The notes under the pieces: generated by a model | Told to the model about the DNA's origin: nothing | Seen by the model: the letters and a program-made list of their open reading frames with translations, nothing else | The model's database searches: none | In this document: positions 49,973 through 58,516 of the stretch, piece after piece | How positions within the stretch are numbered: position 1 is the stretch's first letter | How the letters are laid out: each line of letters starts with the position of its first letter | Position numbers and translations under genes: made by a program | DNA from: CAVROP01 sp050008495 | Lineage (GTDB): Bacteria > Acidobacteriota > Terriglobia > UBA7540 | Length of the DNA stretch: 64,000 nucleotides | Direction of reading: 5' to 3' | Assembly: GCA_050008495.1 (NCBI GenBank) | Contig: JBEKMN010000013.1 | Coordinates: forward strand, 1 to 64,000

Positions 49973-51345
49973 AGCGGGCCGAGCCTGGGCTTGTACGATC
50001 TCGCGTCGTAGAGGCTCCATGTTCCGTCGTATCGTCCTGCGGCCAGCCACTTGCCATCCGGACTGATGGCCAACGCATCCACCCAATCAGGTTGGCCAGG
50101 GAGTACTCCGACCGGGTCGAGGGTTGCCGCGTCGCGGAAACGGATGGAGCCGTCCGAGGAACTCGTGATAAGGGTTTTCCCGTCAGGCGACCAGACGATC
50201 TGAAGGATGCTGTCTTCGTCGGCGATGAGCGATTGCACCAGGCTACCTTCCTTGTCGCTGATCTTCCACACATGAATGGAGTTGTCGTAGCCGGCGCCTG
50301 CCAGATACTCCCCGGATGGCGAAAACGCAATGCCGGTAATTCCATCCAGCGCATCGTTCAACGTATACAGGCGTTCACCGGACGCCACATTCCAGATCTT
50401 GACGGTCCGATCCTGCGAGCCCGATGCCAGAAGTTTTCCATCCGGACTGAATGCCACGGCGAACACGGCATCAATGTGGTCGAGCAAGGTCTTCAGGTCC
50501 TTTCCGGTTTGGGCGTCCCAAATCTGGATGGATTTGTCGTAGCTGCCCGAAGCGACCAGCTTTCCATCGGGGCTGACCGCAAGGGAGTAGATGCAGTCCG
50601 CGTGGCCGCGCATCGTGCGCACGAGCGCGCCGGTAGCGACATCCCACACTTTGATTTCACCCCATTGCTGTGGCGGACCCCCGCCGGCCAGCAGTTGCTT
50701 GCCGTCGGGACTGAAGACAATCGACCTCACGTAGTCGGCGTGACCCTCCAGCGTGCGGATCACCTTGCCGTTGGAGGGATCGATCATCCGAACTTCCCTG
50801 TAGCCGCCAACAGCAAGAATGCGTCCGTCGGGCGAGAACTTCAGGGACACGACGGGAGAAATCGCCGGCGCCTTCGGCTTGATATCGGGAATGGCCAGGG
50901 GCGCGAGCGTCTGGGCAGCTTCGCCCGCGGCGGGACCCTTGGCCCCAGCTTCAATCCAAGCCTCTAGAGCGGCAATGTCCGCCGCTGGAAGCGGGTCGGT
51001 CCCAAACGGCATGCGAGGTTGAACTTTCCCCTCGAGCATCTGAACGAGCCTGCTCTGCTCGCTCTTGCCCGGAACAATCGCAGGCCCGTCTTTGCCGCCC
51101 TTCATCAGCAGGTCGTAGCTCTCCATAACAAATCCGCCCATCTTGGCGGCGCTGGAGTGGCAGGCCAGGCAGTTTTTCTGAAGAATCGGCGCGATGTCGC
51201 TGCTGAAGGTCGGCGTTGAGGCAGCGCGGGCCGGCTGAATTCTGATCAAAGGCGAGAGTGCCAGCCACACGGAGACGAAGGCGAGACAAAGACACGGGAG
51301 AGATGCATGCCTTTCGCATCTGACAACCGCAGCCCTCTCCCGCAT
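49948..51345 (-). CDS. Cytochrome c domain plus WD40 propeller protein
   Basis: A 465-residue exported protein. After an N-terminal hydrophobic segment (LPCLCLAFVSVWLALSPLI), a Planctomycete-type cytochrome c domain (PSCyt1) carries the heme site NCLACH near residue 66 with PRMPFG downstream as a candidate Met ligand. From about residue 165 it has seven WD40 repeats (VSLKFSPDGRILAVGG, VRSIVFSPDGKQLLAGG, VWDVATG, IWDAQTGK). ATG 51345 is the only plausible in-frame ATG; the further 41-codon extension translates a GGGAGAGGG repeat, and even this start lies near it. The gene sits between the PPC and DUF1549/DUF1553 genes. Its tail is repeat-encoded. Confidence 0.83.
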   Translation of the reverse strand: MRERAAVVRCERHASLPCLCLAFVSVWLALSPLIRIQPARAASTPTFSSDIAPILQKNCLACHSSAAKMGGFVMESYDLLMKGGKDGPAIVPGKSEQSRLVQMLEGKVQPRMPFGTDPLPAADIAALEAWIEAGAKGPAAGEAAQTLAPLAIPDIKPKAPAISPVVSLKFSPDGRILAVGGYREVRMIDPSNGKVIRTLEGHADYVRSIVFSPDGKQLLAGGGPPQQWGEIKVWDVATGALVRTMRGHADCIYSLAVSPDGKLVASGSYDKSIQIWDAQTGKDLKTLLDHIDAVFAVAFSPDGKLLASGSQDRTVKIWNVASGERLYTLNDALDGITGIAFSPSGEYLAGAGYDNSIHVWKISDKEGSLVQSLIADEDSILQIVWSPDGKTLITSSSDGSIRFRDAATLDPVGVLPGQPDWVDALAISPDGKWLAAGRYDGTWSLYDARSYKPRLGPLMAEGSRQ

Positions 51346-51355
51346 GACGATGGCA

Positions 51356-51588
51356 GCCCTCTCCCCTGGGGAGAGGGTGGACCGCGACGGCGCCTTCTTC
51401 AGCCGGCGCGGGCCGGGTGAGGGGTTACTTCCGCTCGCACGCCACGTTATCCCGCTAGGAATTCGCATCCGTTCGCATCTCGGCCGAAAGTCGCCGCCGC
51501 AGCGGCGCCGAACCCGCCAACTGACCCCTCACCCGTCAGGCTCCGGCTGATGGAGGCGCCGGAATCTGACTCTCCCCAAGGGAGAGGG
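51356..51588. mobile_element. MITE-like inverted element with CCCTCTCCCC ends
   Basis: The left end CCCTCTCCCCTGGGGAGAGG is followed by GACGGCGCC and GGGTGAGGGG. The right half has ACCCCTCACCC, GGCGCCGGAATCTG and CTCTCCCCAAGGGAGAGGG. It fills the gap between two genes of the cytochrome cluster and has no gene of its own. Confidence 0.65.
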
Positions 51589-51625
51589 CGGTCCATGCAG
51601 GGGAGGGTCGGATTCGGGTGTTAAC

Positions 51626-54235
51626 TCAGTGGTTAAAAACAAACTCCTCGCTCGTCAGCAGTGCCCAGGACATGTCGGCCAGTGCCGCGCGCCGCGGGTT
51701 GGAGATTCCTTGCCCTTTCTCGCTCTCAGCTTCACGAAGCGCCTTCAATAGCGCAGCGCGCTCCGTCTCGGCCGGGTAGCGGCTGAGCGATGCCAGGTAA
51801 AGGTAATTCACGATCGCATCATCAGAAAAACCCAGTTTCATGAGCATATCGATCGAATTCCCGGCGTCGCGCAGCTTGTAGTTCAAAGTATCGCCGTTGA
51901 TGATGTGCAGGGCCTGGGTGACGGTCGGAACCGAAGTGCGTTCGCTCTCGCGGGTCTGCTGGCGCGCCGGGCGGCCGAAGGCGGTGAGGAAGTAGGATCG
52001 CACCGCCGCGTCCGGCAACTGCAAGGCCCGAGTCCCGGGCGGATAGCCTTCAAACTTTTCGGGTTCCTGGGTCACCTGCGAGTAGGCATCCAGCAGGACT
52101 TCCGCGGGAAGCCTGCGAATCAAATAGTGCGAGTAATACTGCTGGTCCTGCGCGTTCTGATCGTTCGGGCGTGAGGAGGCCTGATAGGTTGCGGACTCCA
52201 GGATGGTCTCCACAAGATAGTCAATATCATAATTGTGTTTAATGAAGTCCTTAACCAATGCATCGAGCAGCTCGGCGTTGGTGGCTGGATTCGTGTCCCG
52301 CATATCGTCCGCCGGTTCCACCAGGCCGCGGCCCATCAGGCTTCGCCACACGCGGTTCACAATCGCCCGTGCAAAGAAAGGATTCTCAGGTGAGGTCAGC
52401 CAATTGGCAAAATAGAGGCGTGGGTCCTGGGGCAAATCCACAGGCAAAGCCGCGGCGGCCAGCGGCTTGGGCGGCAGCGGCTTCGTGTACCGGTCGTCGG
52501 TAAACTGTCCCCAGGGATTCGAGTAGACCGTCACGTCCTCGAAGACGGGGCCAACGCCGACGCGCGAGATGGTGCGGCCGGAAGTCTTCAGCCGCACTCG
52601 CGCGAAGAGGTTGGCCATGCCGTAGTAGTCCTTCTGGGTCCACTTCGCAAGCGGGTGATTGTGGCAATGGGCGCAGGTAATCGTGATGCCGAGGAACGCT
52701 TGGGCCATATTCTCCGAGATATCAAGCGGGTCGCGGTGGATGGCCCAGTAGTTCGCCGCGCCGTTCTCACGCGCATTGCCCGTCGCCGTGACGATTTCGT
52801 TGACGAACTGATTCCAGGGCTTGTCGGCAGCCACGCTTTCGCGAATCCAGTTGTAGTAGCTCCACATCCCCTCGTCCGAGAGATGATTGCTCGAGACCAG
52901 CAGCAGGTCAGACCACTTGTAAGCCCAGTAGTCGACGAACTCCGGCCGGCGCATTAACTGTTCGATCAGCAGTTTGCGCTTCTCTGGCGCAGCGTCGTTC
53001 AGGAATCGCTCGACCTCGGCGGGGGCAGGAAGAATTCCGGCCGCATCCAGGTACACCCGGCGGATGAACTCGGCATCGCCGGCCGGGGGAGAAGGGGGAA
53101 TGTGGAGCACCTGGAGGTGCTTCAAAATGTCGTCGTCGATGTAATTGTGCCGCGGCGCATTCTTGTACACGTCGGCGCTGATGTTGTAGGCATAGGGAAT
53201 ACGCAGGCGGGCGAAGGTGACGCGACTCTGGTACCAGACAGTGACCGGGGCCTCGCCGTAGCCGTGCATCTTTACGTGCCCATCCTGATCCACCGCCGCC
53301 ACACCTTCGTCCCCGCTGTCATATTTCGCCCAGCGCGTGACGTCCTCTCGGTGGCCATCGGTGAAGACGGCGGTGACAACGAGTTGCTGCTCCGCCTCAG
53401 GTCGAAGCGAAGCCTCGTTGGGCAACACTTCGATGCTCGCCACACCCGGGTCGGACTCCCGCGGTTTGGGCATGCCGTCCGCGATCCAGCCGGAAATGAC
53501 CTGATACTCCGTCGAGCCCACCGCGAAACGCTTGCCGCCGCCGTGCGGAATGGTCAGCGTGGGCTTGAGAAGAATCAGGCTCCTGGCGGGTTCGATCCGC
53601 TCAGTGCGGCGCGCCAGCGCCTGGTGGGTAAGCGTGTAATAATCCGTTTCCGGGTCGTATCCACGGAGAGTGAGCTTGAACCCGTTCTTCCCTGCCGCGG
53701 CCCCGTGGCATGCGCCTTGGTTGCATCCCACTTTGGTCATGACCGGGATAACATCATTGCGGAAGCTCCACTCGAACGGCGCGGAGAACTTTGAAACCTC
53801 AACGCTCGCGGCGCCGCGCTGTCCGCGGAAGGCGGCCGTAAGGGTGGTGCGCCCGTCGGACTGCGGCCAAACCAGTCCTTCCTGATCCACGCGAGCGATC
53901 CCGGAATCAGCGGAAGTAATCTGAGCCTCAGCCGTCACGTCTTCCTGGCGGCCATCCACGAAAGTCGCCTCGACGACCACGCGCTGTGTATAGCGAGGGC
54001 CACTGATGGAGATCGAGGATGGCAGGACTTCCAGTTTGCTGACGCCGACGCCCTTGAACGTTGTGTGCGCAACGACCGGGCGCACGGCAGTTGTGGGCTG
54101 CTTTGAGGGGCCGCTCATGTCCGTTTGGTGGTAAGGCTGGTCGGCTGGTTGATGTGTTTGGGCCCAAAATATAGCACCGCTCGCAGCAACCAGGAAGGCC
54201 AAAAGAACGGAAGAAATGACGCAAAGCTTACGCAT
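51626..54235 (-). CDS. DUF1549/DUF1553 protein with Ig-like domains and heme c motifs
   Basis: An 869-residue exported protein. The order is a signal peptide (SSVLLAFLVAASGAIFWA), a Big2-type Ig domain (LEVLPSSISISGPRYTQRVV), a CNQGACHG heme-like motif near residue 170, a second Ig domain near 270, a DUF1549 (PSCyt2) domain with FIRRVYLDAAGILPAPAEVE and CAHCHNHPLAKWTQKDYYG near 530, and a DUF1553 domain to the end (FFARAIVNRVWRSLMGRGLV). The family is thought to be periplasmic heme proteins working with DUF1501 partners. ATG 54235 is used, because the earlier 38 codons translate a CTCTGTG repeat. Confidence 0.87.
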   Translation of the reverse strand: MRKLCVISSVLLAFLVAASGAIFWAQTHQPADQPYHQTDMSGPSKQPTTAVRPVVAHTTFKGVGVSKLEVLPSSISISGPRYTQRVVVEATFVDGRQEDVTAEAQITSADSGIARVDQEGLVWPQSDGRTTLTAAFRGQRGAASVEVSKFSAPFEWSFRNDVIPVMTKVGCNQGACHGAAAGKNGFKLTLRGYDPETDYYTLTHQALARRTERIEPARSLILLKPTLTIPHGGGKRFAVGSTEYQVISGWIADGMPKPRESDPGVASIEVLPNEASLRPEAEQQLVVTAVFTDGHREDVTRWAKYDSGDEGVAAVDQDGHVKMHGYGEAPVTVWYQSRVTFARLRIPYAYNISADVYKNAPRHNYIDDDILKHLQVLHIPPSPPAGDAEFIRRVYLDAAGILPAPAEVERFLNDAAPEKRKLLIEQLMRRPEFVDYWAYKWSDLLLVSSNHLSDEGMWSYYNWIRESVAADKPWNQFVNEIVTATGNARENGAANYWAIHRDPLDISENMAQAFLGITITCAHCHNHPLAKWTQKDYYGMANLFARVRLKTSGRTISRVGVGPVFEDVTVYSNPWGQFTDDRYTKPLPPKPLAAAALPVDLPQDPRLYFANWLTSPENPFFARAIVNRVWRSLMGRGLVEPADDMRDTNPATNAELLDALVKDFIKHNYDIDYLVETILESATYQASSRPNDQNAQDQQYYSHYLIRRLPAEVLLDAYSQVTQEPEKFEGYPPGTRALQLPDAAVRSYFLTAFGRPARQQTRESERTSVPTVTQALHIINGDTLNYKLRDAGNSIDMLMKLGFSDDAIVNYLYLASLSRYPAETERAALLKALREAESEKGQGISNPRRAALADMSWALLTSEEFVFNH

Positions 54236-54244
54236 ACTGTTTTT

Positions 54245-54345
54245 CTTCTCCGTGCCCTTTGTGACCCGGAAAAAGCACAACACAGAGGACACTGAGATTC
54301 TCCGTGTTCTCTGTGTTAAGTCTTTGAGTCGCAGAGGACACGGAG
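54245..54345. repeat. CTCCGTGTTCTCTGTG-type inverted repeat
   Basis: AACACAGAGGACACTGAGAT is followed by its approximate complement CTCCGTGTTCTCTGTGTTAA and then CGCAGAGGACACGGAGACAT. The same style of sequence, CGCTGAGACGCAGAGAA, precedes dinB at about 59455. Confidence 0.65.
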
Positions 54346-54363
54346 ACATCCGTCGACTTCACT

Positions 54364-54450
54364 CGTAGGGGCAACCTTTGTGGTTGCCCTGGGCGGCCAG
54401 CAAGCTGACGCAAGACGGTAGGGGCGGTTCGCGAACCGCCACTACGTCAG
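54364..54450. repeat. Two REP palindromes (GGGGCAACC/GGTTGCCC and GGCGGTTCGCGAACCGCC)
   Basis: TAGGGGCAACCTTTGTGGTT with following GCCC, and GGGGCGGTTCGCGAACCGCC, lie in tandem at the 3' side of the DUF1501 gene. Their relatives occur at 1264-1332 and 16345-16375. The second is a perfect palindrome apart from its ends. Confidence 0.8.
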
Positions 54451-55821
54451 CAATTCGGTGATCGGATCGAACCCGTGATCGACAACCCGGACCTCTCGCC
54501 CCTGGGGTGTTTTCATGATGAAGTCGAGGGGTATGCCCAGGGCCGTGTAAACCGTAGCCGCGACGTGGGAGGGCATGACGGCGCGGTCCTTGGGCGCGCC
54601 TCCGATCATGTCCGAGGAGCCCACAATCTGGCCGCCCTTGATGCCTCCGCCTGCAAGCACAACGGTCCAGCATTGCGGCCAATGGTCCCGCCCGCCCGCC
54701 GGATTGATGCGCGGCGTGCGGCCGAATTCCCCGGTGGACAGGACCAGCGTGGCGTCCAGCAGCCCGCGGTCGCTCAAATCCTCGAGCAAAGAGCTGTAGG
54801 CATTGTCAAACATCGGGCCTATTTGATCGCGGTAGCAACTGATCGGGCTGAAAGGCGCCGAACCGTGAATGTCCCAGGTGATTTCATTGAAGACGGTTTC
54901 GAACATGTTCACGGTCACGAAGCGGACGCCGCGCTCCACTAGCCGGCGCGCCAGCAGGCAGCCCTGGCCGAAGCGGTTCATGCCGTAACGCTTGCGAACT
55001 TCCTCGGGCTCCTGGGCCAGGTCGAAGGCTTCCCTCGCCGTGGCCGAGGTCATGAGGGTGTACGCTTGATGGAAAGTCGAGTCCATCAGCTTTGCATCCT
55101 GATCGGTTTTCTCAAAGTAGCTCACCGACTGGTCGATCACCTGGCGCCAATCGCGGCGGCGATCGACACGCACGGCGGAGATGTAATCCGGCGGAAGCAT
55201 GTCCGGCACTTTGAAGTTCGGGTCGGAAGGATCGGCGTTGAGAACAAACGGATCGAAGGCCTTGCCGAGGAAACCGGCTGTGTCGCCGTGCGGCAGATTG
55301 CCGCCCAACGCGCCGATGGTGAATGGAATCAACACATTGGGCGGCATGTCGCCCTTGGGCCCCTTCTCCAGCCGCAACACGCAACCATAATTCGGGGATT
55401 CCAGGCCACCTTGGAACAGCCGCCCCGTCTGCATCATCTGGCAGCCGGTGTCGTGCACAGCCGCGGCGGTGTGATAAACGGACCGCAGCAGGGCGAATTT
55501 GTCCGCATGCTTGGCCATGCGCGGGAAAATCTCGGAGATCTCAATGCCCGACACGTTGGTCTTGATCGGCTTGTAGGGGCCGCGGATTTCGGCGGGGGCT
55601 TCGGGCTTCATATCCCAGGTGTCAATCTGGCTGGGCCCGCCCACCAGCATAAGCTGGATGCAGTTGATGTCCTTGTTGGATTTCACGGCGCCGCGAGCCT
55701 TCAGGCTGAAGAACTCGGGCATGGTTAATCCCAGGAAGGCTATCGTGCCGGCATGAAGGAAGTCACGGCGCGTAACGCCGTCGCAGAAGTGAACTTTCTT
55801 GTCAGCATCGAGCCTGAACAT
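54442..55821 (-). CDS. DUF1501 Tat-exported protein
   Basis: A 459-residue protein with a twin-arginine signal (VTRRDFLHAGTIAFLGLTMP). The body belongs to the alkaline-phosphatase-like DUF1501 family: INCIQLMLVGGPSQIDTWDM, ALLRSVYHTAAAVHDTGCQ, LVLSTGEFGRTPRINPAGGR and DHWPQCWTVVLAGGG. The function is unknown; it is a constant partner of DUF1549/DUF1553 proteins. ATG 55821 has GGGAG eight bases upstream. It is the first gene of the four-gene cluster DUF1501, DUF1549/1553, WD40-cytochrome, PPC, reading leftwards from a promoter at 55877-55906. Confidence 0.9.
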   Translation of the reverse strand: MFRLDADKKVHFCDGVTRRDFLHAGTIAFLGLTMPEFFSLKARGAVKSNKDINCIQLMLVGGPSQIDTWDMKPEAPAEIRGPYKPIKTNVSGIEISEIFPRMAKHADKFALLRSVYHTAAAVHDTGCQMMQTGRLFQGGLESPNYGCVLRLEKGPKGDMPPNVLIPFTIGALGGNLPHGDTAGFLGKAFDPFVLNADPSDPNFKVPDMLPPDYISAVRVDRRRDWRQVIDQSVSYFEKTDQDAKLMDSTFHQAYTLMTSATAREAFDLAQEPEEVRKRYGMNRFGQGCLLARRLVERGVRFVTVNMFETVFNEITWDIHGSAPFSPISCYRDQIGPMFDNAYSSLLEDLSDRGLLDATLVLSTGEFGRTPRINPAGGRDHWPQCWTVVLAGGGIKGGQIVGSSDMIGGAPKDRAVMPSHVAATVYTALGIPLDFIMKTPQGREVRVVDHGFDPITELLT

Positions 55822-55876
55822 GGACACGGCTCCCGGAAGCTGTCGATATGAAAGGCGCAGCCCTGCACCTATGCAT

Positions 55877-55906
55877 ATCCTAGTTTAACGCTGTCCTGAG
55901 TGTCAA
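55877..55906 (-). promoter_or_regulatory. Predicted promoter of the DUF1501 cluster
   Basis: On the minus strand, TTGACA (55906-55901) and TAGGAT (55882-55877) are separated by 18 bp, with a leader of about 50 nt. The rest of 55822-56242 holds the divergent DUF1385 promoter and a half copy of the GACGCCCGCGCTACC repeat; no gene is seen. Confidence 0.65.
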
Positions 55907-56072
55907 TCGAAACGATGCTTAGGATTCATCTTCCAGCCAATGATCTTGCGCGGTCAGCGGCTCTGCCGCACGTGCCAATCAAACGAGATGTCGGAACTCC
56001 AGAGGCGCGGGCGGTATCCCTCCACGACAGCGGCCGGGACGCCCGCGCTACCTCTCGGCCTCTTGGCCTGAA

Positions 56073-56102
56073 TTGACACCCCCTTGTCTTTGCAGCTATC
56101 CT
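56073..56102 (+). promoter_or_regulatory. Predicted promoter of the DUF1385-prfA-prmC run
   Basis: TTGACA (56073-56078) and TATCCT (56097-56102) are separated by 18 bp. The predicted leader is about 130 nt. Confidence 0.55.
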
Positions 56103-56242
56103 GAGCCATGGCTCGCTCGCGCGCATCTAATCCAACAGCCGCCTGCTGCGCATTGAGAGCGTTTCTCCGAGGATTGAGCCGGCCTCCACACTAATTGTCC
56201 TAAATGGTGGAACATGCGGGGGGGCGAGGAGCCAAAAGGTCT

Positions 56243-57244
56243 ATGAGATTACGTTCGACGAACGCGAGGAATTGGTTGCGCAACCTGCCCCGCCTGATTG
56301 CGTTGCCGATTCTCCAGGCGCCGGAAGAGGCGTTGATGGGGGGCCAGGCAGTCATTGAGGGTGTCATGATGCGCTCCCCGCACAGCTATGCAGTAGCGGT
56401 GCGTCAGCCCGGCGGCACGATCGCAGTGTCCAAGGACTACCTGGAAAAGCCGTCTGAAAAGCATCCTTGGCTGAAATACCCGCTCCTGCGGGGGCTGGGG
56501 GTCCTGGGGCAGGCGATGGTGCTCGGCATCCGGGCGCTGCGTTACTCCGCTGAACAAGCGATGGATGAACCGGGGAAACCCGCCCAAGCCGACAAGAAGG
56601 TCGAGCTGAGCAACTGGCTTCTGGCCGCGAACCTGGTGCTGTCGTTGGGGTTCTTTGTTTTTTTCTATAAGTATGTGCCGCTTTCGCTGGCCACGCTGAT
56701 CAGCCGGCGTTACCCCGCGGCGGGCAACCTGCTGATATTCAACTTCCTGGACGGAATAATTCGCATCGTGTTGTTCCTGGGCTTCCTCTTTTTCATTTCG
56801 CAATGGAAGGAAATCCGGCGGATCTTTGAATACCACGGGGCCGAGCACAAGGTGGTGTGGGCGTTCGAAAAGCGGGGCGCAATTGACGTCGAGACGGCGC
56901 GCGGCTGCACGCGCTTCCACCCCCGCTGCGGAACCAGCTTTCTGCTGGTGGTGATGGCCATCGCCATGGTGTTTTATATGTTCCTGCCCTTCCGCTCCTT
57001 TGGTATGCGGTTCGTGGGGCGCCTGGCGCTGCTGCCGGTGATTGCGGGCGTCTCCTACGAATTCATCCGCTATGCGGCAAAATCACAAGGGAAGTTGTGG
57101 CGTTGGGCGGCGCAGCCGGGACTCTGGCTGCAACGCGTGACCACACGCGAGCCGGACGATAGCCAACTCGAGACTGCGATTAAGGCCATCGACACCGCCA
57201 TGGAGCTCGAGAAAGCGCGCGGCGGGGAGCTGGTGGTGGCGTAG
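56243..57244 (+). CDS. DUF1385 (YqhQ-like) membrane protein
   Basis: A 333-residue integral membrane protein. ALMGGQAVIEGVMMRSPHSYAVAVR near residue 33 and YHGAEHKVVWAFE...RFHPRCGTSFL near residue 205 are the conserved DUF1385 segments; four to five hydrophobic helices surround them. The function is unknown, although the family is often next to prfA and ribosomal protein L31 genes, and here prfA follows. ATG 56243 follows GAGGAG and AAAAGG; an ATG 39 bases earlier lacks a Shine-Dalgarno. A two-armed CTGCCCA repeat separates it from prfA. Confidence 0.9.
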   Translation: MRLRSTNARNWLRNLPRLIALPILQAPEEALMGGQAVIEGVMMRSPHSYAVAVRQPGGTIAVSKDYLEKPSEKHPWLKYPLLRGLGVLGQAMVLGIRALRYSAEQAMDEPGKPAQADKKVELSNWLLAANLVLSLGFFVFFYKYVPLSLATLISRRYPAAGNLLIFNFLDGIIRIVLFLGFLFFISQWKEIRRIFEYHGAEHKVVWAFEKRGAIDVETARGCTRFHPRCGTSFLLVVMAIAMVFYMFLPFRSFGMRFVGRLALLPVIAGVSYEFIRYAAKSQGKLWRWAAQPGLWLQRVTTREPDDSQLETAIKAIDTAMELEKARGGELVVA

Positions 57245-57336
57245 GCAGTGGGCAGGCAGATGGACAAGTGGGCACTGCCGATCCGCCCAGGCGGCTACCT
57301 GCCCACCTGCCCACCTGCCGATTTGCCTACTGCCTC
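57245..57336. repeat. Inverted CTGCCCAC arms between the DUF1385 gene and prfA
   Basis: The left arm holds GGCAGTGGGCAGGCAGATGG. The right arm holds ACCTGCCCACCTGCCCACCT followed by GCCGATTTGCCTACTGCC. It is the same family as the single-armed array at 251-314 and the heptamer version at 49885-49972. It ends 16 bp before the prfA ATG. Confidence 0.8.
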
Positions 57337-57351
57337 ATCATTTGGTGGAAA

Positions 57352-58437
57352 ATGCACTTCTTAGATAAACTCGCAGAAATCGAAAGAAAGTACGAAGAGC
57401 TGACGGCGCAACTCGGAGACCCGGACGTGCTGGCGGACCAGTCCCTTTACCAGAAGAGCGCCAAAGCGCACTCGGAGCTCAGGGAAGTTGTCGAGAAGTA
57501 CCGCGAGTGGAAGGGCATCCGCAAAGGGCTGGAAGAAACCAAAGCGCTGCTCGAGGAAGCCTCCACCGACCTCGAGATGAAAGCGCTGGCGCACGAAGAA
57601 CTCAGCGACCTGGAGAAGCGGCGGGCGGACGTGGAAGAGGAACTCAGAATCCTACTGCTTCCCAAAGATCCGAACGACGAGAAAAACGTGGTCCTCGAGA
57701 TCCGCGCCGGCACCGGCGGGGACGAGGCCTCTCTGTTTGCGCAGGAAATCTTCCGCATGTACAACCGCTATGCCGAATCGCAAGGCTGGCGGGTGGAAGT
57801 GCTCTCCACCAGCCTCTCGGGCATCGGCGGCGTCAAAGAGGTCATCGCCCTGATCGAAGGCCAGAAGGTTTACAGCAAGCTCAAGTATGAGAGCGGCGTG
57901 CACCGCGTGCAGCGCGTGCCAGCCACCGAGCAGCAGGGCCGTATCCACACCTCGGCCATAACCGTAGCCGTGCTTCCGGAAGCCGATGAAGTCGAAATTG
58001 AAATTGACCCCAAAGATCTCCGCATCGATACCTTCTGCTCCTCCGGGCCGGGCGGCCAATCGGTGAACACCACTTATTCGGCGGTGCGCATCACTCACCT
58101 GCCCACCGGAATGGTGGTCTCCTGCCAGGACGAGAAATCGCAGATCAAGAATCGCGCCAAGGGACTTCGCGTGCTGCGCTCGCGTCTTTATGAGATGAAA
58201 CTCCAGGAGCAGCAGAAACAGATCACGGAAGAGCGCCGCTCCATGGTCGGCACGGGAGACCGAAGCGAGAAGATCCGGACCTACAACTTTCCCCAGAATC
58301 GCCTGACGGATCACCGTATCGGGCTCACCATTCATCAGCTCGACCGAGTGATGGATGGAAAGATCGAAGACATCATCGAGGCGCTGATCGCATACTTTCA
58401 GGCGGAGAAGATGAAACAGGCGACGGTGGCAGCGTGA
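57352..58437 (+). CDS. prfA: Peptide chain release factor 1
   Basis: A 361-residue RF1. The codon-recognition domain is followed by RAGTGGDEASLFAQEIFRMY, HRVQRVPATEQQGRIHTSA, and the catalytic loop SSGPGGQSVNTTYSAVRI with GGQ near residue 235. It reads UAA and UAG stops. ATG 57352 is the family start (HFLDKLAEIERKYEEL); the upstream 28 codons are repeat-encoded. The next gene, prmC, encodes the methylase that modifies the GGQ glutamine. Confidence 0.97.
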   Translation: MHFLDKLAEIERKYEELTAQLGDPDVLADQSLYQKSAKAHSELREVVEKYREWKGIRKGLEETKALLEEASTDLEMKALAHEELSDLEKRRADVEEELRILLLPKDPNDEKNVVLEIRAGTGGDEASLFAQEIFRMYNRYAESQGWRVEVLSTSLSGIGGVKEVIALIEGQKVYSKLKYESGVHRVQRVPATEQQGRIHTSAITVAVLPEADEVEIEIDPKDLRIDTFCSSGPGGQSVNTTYSAVRITHLPTGMVVSCQDEKSQIKNRAKGLRVLRSRLYEMKLQEQQKQITEERRSMVGTGDRSEKIRTYNFPQNRLTDHRIGLTIHQLDRVMDGKIEDIIEALIAYFQAEKMKQATVAA

Positions 58438-58443
58438 AGAAAA

Positions 58444-58506
58444 GTTGTCAGTCGTCAGTTGTCAGTTCAGATTGACTGAAAACTGATGACTGAAAACTGA
58501 GAACTG
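58444..58506. repeat. Inverted GTCAGTT heptamer arms between prfA and prmC
   Basis: The left arm is TTGTCAGTCGTCAGTTGTCA and the right arm ACTGAAAACTGATGACTGAA followed by AACTGAGAACTG. The centre is about TTCAGATTGACTGAA. Confidence 0.8.
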
Positions 58507-58516
58507 CCCTTCCGCT

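Noticed and set aside
54236..54349. 38-codon N-terminal extension of the DUF1549/DUF1553 gene
   Set aside because: It translates the CTCTGTG repeat, and a standard signal peptide starts at 54235.
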